Assembly (NCBI GenBank): GCA_022706165.1
Contig: JAKJDA010000006.1
Location: 16,397 to 21,629, forward strand
Length of the DNA: 5,233 nucleotides
Source of the DNA: Candidatus Hydrogenedentota bacterium
GTDB taxonomy: Bacteria; Hydrogenedentota; Hydrogenedentia; Hydrogenedentales; SLHB01
Direction: 5' to 3'
Shown here: piece after piece, positions 1-5,233 of the stretch
Layout: each line of letters begins with the position of its first letter
How positions within the stretch are numbered: the first letter of the stretch is position 1
The notes under the pieces: model-generated
What the model saw: the letters and a program-made list of their open reading frames with translations, nothing else
The model's database searches: none
What the model was told of the DNA's origin: nothing
Position numbers and translations under genes: made by a program

Positions 1-541
1 CCACGGGCCGCTCCCGCCGCGCCTCGAGCGCCGCCAAACGCCGGAGCGCCGTCAAAACGTCGATGGCGTCTTCCAACGCAGGCGCCACGCCCCCGCTCGT
101 CGTGGAAACAGAAGATACATTGGCCGATCCGGACGAGACGGACGAGGCGGAAGATCGCTGGCTGTCGCCTTTCTCCCATGCGACCGACGATAGAAGCGCC
201 GGATCGAATGCAGCGCGCGCCTCGGGAACGAAGGTCTCCCCAATCGCCGGTCCCCAACGGGCGACCTCGATGGCGCGGTTATGCATCAAGGCCGTCAACA
301 AGGCCCCGTCGCACGTGATGGGCAAAGACGCATCGCCCCCTTCCGGGACGCTCACGGAAATGGGACGCACGCGATCCTCTAGGGGAAACGGCGACTCCTC
401 CAGGCGCGACGAATCGTTAGCCCATGCGACGTCGCTGCCCGCACGCGCCGCCTCGACCGTTGTGCAAGAGGCCGCAAACATCGCACACAACAGCAGCGCC
501 GCAAATGACATAGACCTATTGCCGGAAACGAGCGGAATCAT
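1..541 (-). CDS. TolC-family outer-membrane efflux lipoprotein, N-terminal part (runs off left edge)
   Basis: The minus-strand frame is open from ATG at 541 to base 1, giving 180 residues with no stop, so the C-terminal part lies outside the window. Residues 1-26 look like a lipoprotein signal: Arg9, a hydrophobic run (FAALLLCAMFAAS), then an A-A-S-C lipobox with Cys26. Residues 78-115 match the start of TolC/OprM-type proteins as I know them: an 'ALxxNRxIEVARWGPAIGET' helix, then 'PEARAAFDPAL', where the first helical hairpin passes into the barrel strand. Such proteins form trimeric outer-membrane channels for efflux pumps or type I secretion. Residues 127-149 are very serine-rich (12 of 23), which is unusual at this point. 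Start choice: ATG 541 keeps a basic residue before the hydrophobic core; ATG 511 (Met11) is possible but would leave almost no charged n-region. Neither has a strong Shine-Dalgarno. There is no other in-frame ATG between 541 and about 710. The family call is fairly sure; the pump partner and substrate are unknown. Confidence 0.8.
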   Translation of the reverse strand, partial: MIPLVSGNRSMSFAALLLCAMFAASCTTVEAARAGSDVAWANDSSRLEESPFPLEDRVRPISVSVPEGGDASLPITCDGALLTALMHNRAIEVARWGPAIGETFVPEARAAFDPALLSSVAWEKGDSQRSSASSVSSGSANVSSVSTTSGGVAPALEDAIDVLTALRRLAALEARRERPV

Positions 542-667
542 AGGCGCCCCGTTTCGTATCTCGATTCGAAGCAGATAGACATGACGCCACCATGGTAAAT
601 TCCTGCGCAAACGAAAGCAAGGAAGAAGGGAAAAACCGAATCCCCAGGAACGCCTGCCATATGGACA

Positions 668-696
668 TTGAATGCCAAGAAAGATTTTGATAGAAG
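668..696 (+). promoter_or_regulatory. Possible sigma70-type promoter for the rightward operon (weak)
   Basis: TTGAAT at 668-673 and TAGAAG at 691-696 are separated by 17 bases, and each matches the sigma70 consensus at 4 of 6 positions. Transcription would begin near 703 and leave a leader of about 26 bases before the ATG at 729. A match of this quality can arise by chance in a 187-base spacer. I found no comparable candidate for the minus-strand gene and no clear inverted repeat that could be an operator. Confidence 0.2.
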
Positions 697-714
697 CAAT
701 GGAACATAACACAT

Positions 715-720
715 GGGGAG
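715..720 (+). promoter_or_regulatory. Ribosome binding site deciding the start of the HEAT/propeller lipoprotein
   Basis: GGGGAG lies 8 bases before ATG 729, a normal Shine-Dalgarno distance. The same frame stays open upstream with ATGs at 672 and 699, but neither has a comparable purine-rich site at the right distance. Starting at 729 also places the lipoprotein signal peptide at the exact N terminus, so the site and the protein feature agree. Confidence 0.7.
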
Positions 721-728
721 ACTTCGCG

Positions 729-3700
729 ATGAATAGAATCTTTTGGACCATCGCGTGTTCCGCATGTTGGGTCCTGTTCTTGGGATGCCAACATGCGCGC
801 ACTCAAACCAGCCCGCACGAAACCGAACATCAGCCCAAACAAAGCGCAGAGCAGATCGCAGACCGCGAGGATCCTGGCGCATCGCGCACGACCCCCCCCC
901 GCACCGTCGACTTGGCCAAAATCCTGGAGCCAGGGCTTTGCGGCTTGTTTGGACAATTAAAGCCCGGCTTGAAAGAGTATGACGGAATTCCTTTCCTCGT
1001 TTCCGACGCGAGGAGCCCGGTCCGACCTGGCACAAAGCAGTCCGTCGACCTTCCAGGCATTTCCTGCGAAGGACTGCATTTCCTCCACTTCACGGAGCGA
1101 TCCGGAGGACGCATCGGCTCGTATACGCTGAAGTACGCGGACGGAGAGCAGGCCGAAATTCCGCTCCGAGGCGGCATCAACATCGAAGATTGGTGGAGAC
1201 CCGGCCAGATGCTGTTTGCGGCACAGACAGAATCGGACGTCTTCATGAACGGCCAACAGCCCCAAGCGGTCGCCTTCTGGAGATTCTCCGTGCGCAATCC
1301 CCGCCCAAACGTTCCGGTGGTTGCGCTGGAAATCGTCAACTCCGACACCCTCGCCACAATCAACCTCATAGCGCTCACGCTTACCGGATCGTGCGACGAC
1401 AGAATCGGCGACGTCCCCGTTTGGGCGAAAGAAATCGACGAAGGAAAACTACTGCTCGCCATACTCCGCCAACCGGGCCCCGCCCCGGGCAAGGAAAGAG
1501 CATGTGAGGATTTGGCGCACATGGGAACCCTCGAAAGCGTTCCGCTCCTAGCCTCTTATTTGGACGACGAGCAACTGTCGCACGCAGCGCGGCTGGCCTT
1601 GGCCTCCATGTCGTATCCAGAGGCCAAAGCGGCCCTGCGCGACGCACTGGGGCGAACCGCCGGCGCGATCAAGGCAGGCATTATCGAATCCCTGGGAACA
1701 ACGCGCGACGTCCAGCACATCCCCCTGCTAACGCCTCTCCTGCGAGACGAAGACCCCCTCATCGCGACGTCGGCGGCGCTGGCTCTGGGCCGCATCGGAA
1801 GTTCCGATGCCATTGCCGCGCTGAAAACAGCGACGCGCGAATCGTCCGGGCGCCTTCGAATCGTCGCCATGGACGCGTTGCTATCGTGCGCCGAGAAACT
1901 CGCACCCCGCGACAGCAAATCCGCGTATGCGCTCTACACGTGGCTGTTCAACGAAGAAGGCCCGGAACAGACAAAGGCCGCGGCGTATCGCGGCATGGTC
2001 TGCACAAGCGGCGGAAAAGCGCCGGAACTCATCTCGGCGGCCCTGTCGGGCGACGATCCGAACTTGTGGGGCGTCGCCCTATCGACCGTGCGCGAAATCC
2101 CGGGAACGCGCGTCACGCAGACAAGCGCCGAACTGTTGGGACGCGCGCCAAGAGCCGTTTTGCCGGGACTTATCGAAGCCATGGCGCAACGCGGCGACAA
2201 GGGCGCTGCATCTTCCCTGGTTCCGCTGCTCTCCGATCCCGAACCCGCCATCGCCGGGCCGGCCATCCAAGCCCTGGCATTGATCGGCGACGCCTCGACG
2301 GCGCCCGCGCTCGTCAAAACGGCGGCCCACGCCGACGATGCCCATCGCGCCGCGGCGCTTCAGGCCTTGACCCAAATTGACGACCCCAAAACGGCGGCGG
2401 CGCTATTGAACCGCCTGAAAATGGCCGATGCCGCCGAAACCGTCGTGATCGCGAAGGTCTTGGGGCTCCGCAAGGACAAGGGCGTCGGATCGGCTTTGCG
2501 CCAATTGCTTCGAAGCCACGAGGCGAGCGTCCGCATGGCAGCGGCCCAAGCATTGGCCGAAGTCGGCGAAGCCAAGGATGCGGAGCTGCTCTGCCACGCG
2601 ATAGAACGCGCCGAAAACGACACAGAACGCGCCAGCGCAAAACGCGCCCTCGGCATGCTTGGAAAACGCATCGACACGCCGCCTCCGTTCGTCGATGCCG
2701 TTTTAGCCGCACTGAAGAAAGATGACTTGAAACTTCATTGCGCACTGCTGGACCTCTGCGCGATCCTGCCAAACCCGGAATTCCTGCACGCGCTCGACAA
2801 CGCTACAGCCGATGCAAACGCCGAGATCCAAGACGCCGCCATCCGATCCCTGGCAGAATCGGAAAACCCGCAGGCCCTGCCGCGTCTCGTGGCGCTGCTG
2901 GACACGACAAACGACCTTACCCACCGCGTGCTGACGTTCCGGGGCATCGCGCGACTGGCCACGAACAACCCGGACATTGACGAAGCGACCCGCGAAACCT
3001 CCCTGCTGCGCGCCCTGGCCGTGGCCGATCGTCCAGAAGAAAAAAAACTATTCCTGGGCGCTCTGGGAGCCTGCCCCACAATCGACGCGCTAAAGGCCGT
3101 CGAACATCACCTGGCATCGGATGACGTAGTGGAGGAGGCCGTCCTGGCCTGGGGCCAGATTGCCAAGCCCCTCCTCTCCAGCCGCCCCGAGGAAGTGCGC
3201 GCCGCCCTGCCCGCCGTATTGGCAAGAGCGCGAGCGGCTGGCGTTTCCCGCAACGCCATGCATGCGGCGAACGACGTCAAAAAAGCCCTGGCGGCTGTCC
3301 CTGCGCCCGGCAACCAAGTGCGTTTCGAACGCATCGCCATCGATCGGCAATTCCGCTCGGAAGGCGTGGCCGTTGCGGACATCAATCGGGATGGAAACAA
3401 CGACATCTTGGCGGGAGACGTGTGGTACGAAGCGCCAGAATGGAAGCTTCACGAGATTCGTCCCGCCAAGGTGTATGATCCCAACACCGGCTACAGCAAA
3501 TGCTTCGCGAACTTCACAACGGATGTGGACGAAGACGGCTGGCCCGACTCGATCATCATCGGATTTCCGGGAGCTCCCGCGCACTGGCTTCGCAATCCAG
3601 GAGAAGGAGGCGGTCATTGGCAGGAATATCTGCTGGCCACCTCCGCTGCCGGCGAAACGCCGCTGTATGGCGACTTGTTGGGAGATGGAAAGCCCGTGCC

Positions 3701-4400
3701 CGTGTTCGCAACAAACAGCCGCGTCACCTGGTTCCGGCCAGCGCAAGACAAGACGGCGCCGTGGCTGCCATTCCCCATATCGCACTCGTTGGAATCGTTC
3801 GCACAGTTCGGTCACGGCCTTGGCATGGGCGACGTGAACAGCGACGGACGCATCGACATCATCTCCACCGAAGGCTGGTGGCAAGCGCCCCAAGATCGCG
3901 CCCGCCCGGATTGGGCATTCCGCGAAGCCAAACTGGGACCAGCCTGCGCCAACATGATCGTCTACGACGTCGACGGCGACGGCGACAACGACATCATCAC
4001 CAGTTCCGCCCATGAATACGGCGTGTGGTGGTTTGAGCAACGCCAAGAAAACGGAGCCATAACCTTCGAACAGCATGAAATCCACAAGGGAATATCCCAA
4101 ACCCACGCCCTGATCCTGGCCGACATCAACAACGACGGCTTGCAGGATTTGGTCACCGGAAAACGCTATTACGCGCATTGCGGCCACGACCCAGGCTGCC
4201 ACGAACCCGCCATCCTGTGCTGGTTCGAATTGCAACGGCCCGAACCGGGCAAAGTCACCTATCAAATGCACGAGATCGACGCCGATTCCGGCGTGGGAAC
4301 CCAATTCGAGGTCTGCGATTTCGACGAAGACGGACTGCTCGACGTAGCGACATCGAACAAAAAGGGCGTTCACCTCTTCCTGCAGCGAAGGAGCCAATAA
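729..4400 (+). CDS. Large envelope lipoprotein: beta-rich N-domain, HEAT-repeat solenoid, seven-bladed FG-GAP/VCBS propeller
   Basis: This 1223-residue protein has no visible catalytic signature and is best read as an exported binding or scaffold protein. Residues 1-20 form a lipoprotein signal: Arg3, a hydrophobic run, and lipobox F-L-G-C with Cys20. The -3 Phe is slightly atypical, and Gln at +2 fits outer-membrane sorting. Residues 21-60 are a polar, Pro/Thr-rich linker. Residues 61-220 look beta-rich (key stretch HFLHFTERSGGRIGSYTLKY, later DWW and WRFSVRNPRP) and resemble jelly-roll accessory domains of PVC-group carbohydrate-active proteins; this is recalled similarity only. Residues about 232-856 are alpha-helical HEAT/PBS-lyase-like repeats. 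Residues 864-1223 hold seven Asp-loop repeats at about 50-residue spacing. There is no CxxCH haem motif, unlike the PVC haem-binding HEAT proteins. The gene ends 2 bases before the Tat oxidoreductase and is coupled to it. Domain calls are firm for the HEAT and propeller parts and tentative for the N-domain; the cellular function is unknown. Confidence 0.9.
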   Translation: MNRIFWTIACSACWVLFLGCQHARTQTSPHETEHQPKQSAEQIADREDPGASRTTPPRTVDLAKILEPGLCGLFGQLKPGLKEYDGIPFLVSDARSPVRPGTKQSVDLPGISCEGLHFLHFTERSGGRIGSYTLKYADGEQAEIPLRGGINIEDWWRPGQMLFAAQTESDVFMNGQQPQAVAFWRFSVRNPRPNVPVVALEIVNSDTLATINLIALTLTGSCDDRIGDVPVWAKEIDEGKLLLAILRQPGPAPGKERACEDLAHMGTLESVPLLASYLDDEQLSHAARLALASMSYPEAKAALRDALGRTAGAIKAGIIESLGTTRDVQHIPLLTPLLRDEDPLIATSAALALGRIGSSDAIAALKTATRESSGRLRIVAMDALLSCAEKLAPRDSKSAYALYTWLFNEEGPEQTKAAAYRGMVCTSGGKAPELISAALSGDDPNLWGVALSTVREIPGTRVTQTSAELLGRAPRAVLPGLIEAMAQRGDKGAASSLVPLLSDPEPAIAGPAIQALALIGDASTAPALVKTAAHADDAHRAAALQALTQIDDPKTAAALLNRLKMADAAETVVIAKVLGLRKDKGVGSALRQLLRSHEASVRMAAAQALAEVGEAKDAELLCHAIERAENDTERASAKRALGMLGKRIDTPPPFVDAVLAALKKDDLKLHCALLDLCAILPNPEFLHALDNATADANAEIQDAAIRSLAESENPQALPRLVALLDTTNDLTHRVLTFRGIARLATNNPDIDEATRETSLLRALAVADRPEEKKLFLGALGACPTIDALKAVEHHLASDDVVEEAVLAWGQIAKPLLSSRPEEVRAALPAVLARARAAGVSRNAMHAANDVKKALAAVPAPGNQVRFERIAIDRQFRSEGVAVADINRDGNNDILAGDVWYEAPEWKLHEIRPAKVYDPNTGYSKCFANFTTDVDEDGWPDSIIIGFPGAPAHWLRNPGEGGGHWQEYLLATSAAGETPLYGDLLGDGKPVPVFATNSRVTWFRPAQDKTAPWLPFPISHSLESFAQFGHGLGMGDVNSDGRIDIISTEGWWQAPQDRARPDWAFREAKLGPACANMIVYDVDGDGDNDIITSSAHEYGVWWFEQRQENGAITFEQHEIHKGISQTHALILADINNDGLQDLVTGKRYYAHCGHDPGCHEPAILCWFELQRPEPGKVTYQMHEIDADSGVGTQFEVCDFDEDGLLDVATSNKKGVHLFLQRRSQ
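1422..3296 (+). repeat. HEAT / PBS-lyase-like repeat region inside the lipoprotein
   Basis: Residues about 232-856 of the lipoprotein (roughly 625 residues) are built of diverged helical-pair units of about 31 residues, so about 20 units. The recurring pattern is 'LLxDxxxxxAxxAALALGxIGxxxAxxAL'. Clear copies include 'PLLRDEDPLIATSAALALGR' (from about residue 346), 'PLLSDPEPAIAGPAIQALAL', 'LLRSHEASVRMAAAQALAEV' and 'DANAEIQDAAIRSLAESENP'. Copies are diverged in both protein and DNA, so this is an old solenoid and not a recent tandem expansion. Solenoids of this type usually provide an extended protein-binding surface; the partner here is not identifiable. Confidence 0.85.
3318..4397 (+). repeat. 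Seven FG-GAP/VCBS-type repeats forming a predicted beta-propeller
   Basis: Residues 864-1223 carry seven calcium-loop-like motifs of the form DxNxDGxxD, starting at residues 884, 932, 982, 1035, 1080, 1132 and 1197 (bases 3378, 3522, 3672, 3831, 3966, 4122 and 4317). They read DINRDGNND, DVDEDGWPD, DLLGDGKPV, DVNSDGRID, DVDGDGDND, DINNDGLQD and DFDEDGLLD. After most loops comes an aromatic strand such as VWYE, VTWF, GWWQ, VWWFE or CWFE, and many blades end in an 'HEI'-like strand. The average period is about 51 residues (360/7), as expected for an integrin-alpha-like seven-bladed propeller. The third loop has lost its second and last acidic positions and probably does not bind metal. Confidence 0.85.
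4388..4393 (+). promoter_or_regulatory. Ribosome binding site of the oxidoreductase, inside the end of the preceding gene
   Basis: AAGGAG is a near-perfect Shine-Dalgarno core, 9 bases before ATG 4403, and lies within the last codons of the lipoprotein gene (stop TAA 4398-4400). Ribosomes finishing the first gene would clear or cover this site, so translational coupling is likely. Confidence 0.8.
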
Positions 4401-4402
4401 CC

Positions 4403-5233
4403 ATGAAAAAAACATCCCTCTCCCGGCGCGGATTCCTAAAAGCCGCCTTGGCGACATCCGTGGGCCCCATGATCCTTCCCGCAAGCGCCCTGGGACGGTC
4501 GGGCATGACGCCCCCCAGCGATCGCATCACCATGGGCTTTATCGGTTTAGGAGGCCAAGGCTCCGGCCATTTGTTCGGCGGCGCTTGGACCTACGTAACA
4601 GGCGGTTATCTGGGCCGCGACGATATCCAAGTCCTGGGCGTATGCGACCTCTGGCGCGGCAAACGCGAGACCGCAAAAGAGCGCGTCAATCAGCATTATG
4701 CCCAACGCGCCAACACCGGATCGTACATTTCTTGCGAAGCGTATCGCGATTTCCGCGATCTGATTGCCCGGCCGGACGTGGACGCGGTCCTCATGGCGCT
4801 GCCCTACCACTGGCACGCGCCCATGGCCATTATGGCTGCCAAAGCCGGCAAAGACGTATACAGCGAAAAACCCGCCGCCATCACCATCGAAGAAGGACGC
4901 ATTCTGGCAGACACTGTCAAGCGCTACGGACGCATCTACCAATCCGGGACGCAACAACGATCCGAATACGACGGAAAATTCCGACGCGCATACGAACTGG
5001 TGCGAAACGGGTATATCGGAAAACTGAAGGAAATCTACGCCTACAGTCCCGGAGGCGGTTTCGCCGCAAATCTACAAAGCCTGGACGCCCCGGGCATCCC
5101 CGTCCCCGAAGATTTCGACTGGGACGCCTACGTCGGCCCCGGGCCATGGCGGCCCTACACGGGCGGAAACGCCAACTGCGGCGTGTTCGCATACGGCGAC
5201 CCCAACTGGGGACCGCATCACTACGATGTCGTG
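4403..5233 (+). CDS. Tat-exported Gfo/Idh/MocA-family oxidoreductase, N-terminal part (runs off right edge)
   Basis: The frame is open from ATG 4403 to the last base, giving 277 residues with no stop; family members usually have about 400-450, so the end of the C-terminal domain is missing. Residues 7-13 (SRRGFLK) are a canonical twin-arginine motif, followed by a hydrophobic stretch and a likely signal-peptidase site after A-S-A (27-29). The Rossmann fold starts at residue 43: 'MGFIGLGGQGSGH' supplies the glycine-rich dinucleotide loop (G48, G50, G51, G53), and 'VCD' (80-82) is the acidic end of the second strand. Residues 127-157 follow the family closely: 'DAVLMALPYHWHAPMAIMAA', then GKDVYSEKP with the conserved Glu-Lys-Pro (155-157). 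The Trp/Tyr-rich region to 'HHYDVV' is the start of the C-terminal alpha/beta domain. Such enzymes use NAD(P), often tightly bound, to oxidise, reduce or hydrolyse sugars; Tat export suits a cofactor-loaded folded enzyme. The substrate is unknown. The family call is strong. Confidence 0.93.
   Translation, partial: MKKTSLSRRGFLKAALATSVGPMILPASALGRSGMTPPSDRITMGFIGLGGQGSGHLFGGAWTYVTGGYLGRDDIQVLGVCDLWRGKRETAKERVNQHYAQRANTGSYISCEAYRDFRDLIARPDVDAVLMALPYHWHAPMAIMAAKAGKDVYSEKPAAITIEEGRILADTVKRYGRIYQSGTQQRSEYDGKFRRAYELVRNGYIGKLKEIYAYSPGGGFAANLQSLDAPGIPVPEDFDWDAYVGPGPWRPYTGGNANCGVFAYGDPNWGPHHYDVV

Noticed and set aside
63..578. A 171-codon plus-strand reading frame opposite the TolC-like gene
   Set aside because: Its translation is low-complexity and matches no family, while the opposite strand encodes a recognisable TolC N terminus.
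592..690. A 33-codon plus-strand reading frame (with stop) in the spacer, which could be a leader peptide
   Set aside because: It has no Shine-Dalgarno before its ATG, its composition is unremarkable, and it would overlap the candidate promoter at 668-696.
672..728. Extension of the lipoprotein upstream to ATG 672 or ATG 699
   Set aside because: These would put 19 or 10 extra polar residues before the signal peptide and lack a good ribosome binding site, whereas ATG 729 has GGGGAG at 8 bases and a clean lipoprotein signal.
1473..1491. GC-rich inverted sequence CCGGG...CCCGG that might be a terminator
   Set aside because: It has a 5-base-pair stem, no following T run, and lies deep inside the lipoprotein coding region.
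3040..3047. Run of eight A bases as a possible programmed frameshift site
   Set aside because: It reads normally as Glu-Lys-Lys codons, no alternative frame continues usefully after it, and no stimulating hairpin is evident.
4179..4202. CX5CH in the propeller as a c-type haem site
   Set aside because: The spacing is not a recognised haem-attachment motif, and the loop sits in a propeller blade, not in a cytochrome-like helical domain.
3090..4484. A 464-codon minus-strand reading frame opposite the propeller and the start of the oxidoreductase
   Set aside because: It mirrors the repeats of the plus-strand propeller (valine/aspartate-rich text opposite the Asp loops) and has no start signal or family match; it is an antisense shadow in GC-rich DNA.

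Overview
The window is about 60% GC by eye and almost fully coding. It holds three genes and part of a fourth feature set around them. A minus-strand gene runs off the left edge. A 187-base divergent spacer follows, then a very large plus-strand gene, and then a second plus-strand gene that runs off the right edge. The gene types suggest a Gram-negative, diderm bacterium of the PVC superphylum (Planctomycetota, Lentisphaerota, Verrucomicrobiota) or a similar lineage such as Hydrogenedentota. This rests on recalled family distributions: Tat-exported Gfo/Idh/MocA oxidoreductases and long HEAT plus FG-GAP/VCBS proteins are common there. It is an inference, not a database result.

Layout. Bases 1-541 (minus) encode the N-terminal 180 residues of a TolC-like outer-membrane efflux lipoprotein. 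Bases 542-728 are the spacer between the divergent genes, with a weak possible promoter and a clear ribosome binding site for the rightward gene. Bases 729-4400 (plus) encode a 1223-residue lipoprotein with three parts: a beta-rich N-terminal domain, about 20 HEAT-like helical repeats, and a C-terminal propeller of seven FG-GAP/VCBS-type blades. Bases 4403 to the end (plus) encode a Gfo/Idh/MocA-family NAD(P)-binding oxidoreductase with a twin-arginine signal peptide. Its first 277 residues are visible.

How the genes may work together. The two plus-strand genes are 2 bases apart, and the second gene's Shine-Dalgarno lies inside the end of the first, so they are very probably co-transcribed and translationally coupled. 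Both products are predicted to leave the cytoplasm, one as a Sec/lipoprotein and one through Tat. This suggests an envelope-located pair in which the lipoprotein is a large binding or scaffold surface and the oxidoreductase acts on a sugar or sugar-like compound. The substrate cannot be read from the sequence. The TolC-like gene is divergent, and a functional link to the pair is unproven.

I see no RNA gene, CRISPR array, insertion sequence, attachment site or convincing terminator. The most notable points are the three-part lipoprotein fusion, its well-resolved seven-blade pattern with one decayed metal loop, and its tight coupling to a Tat oxidoreductase.
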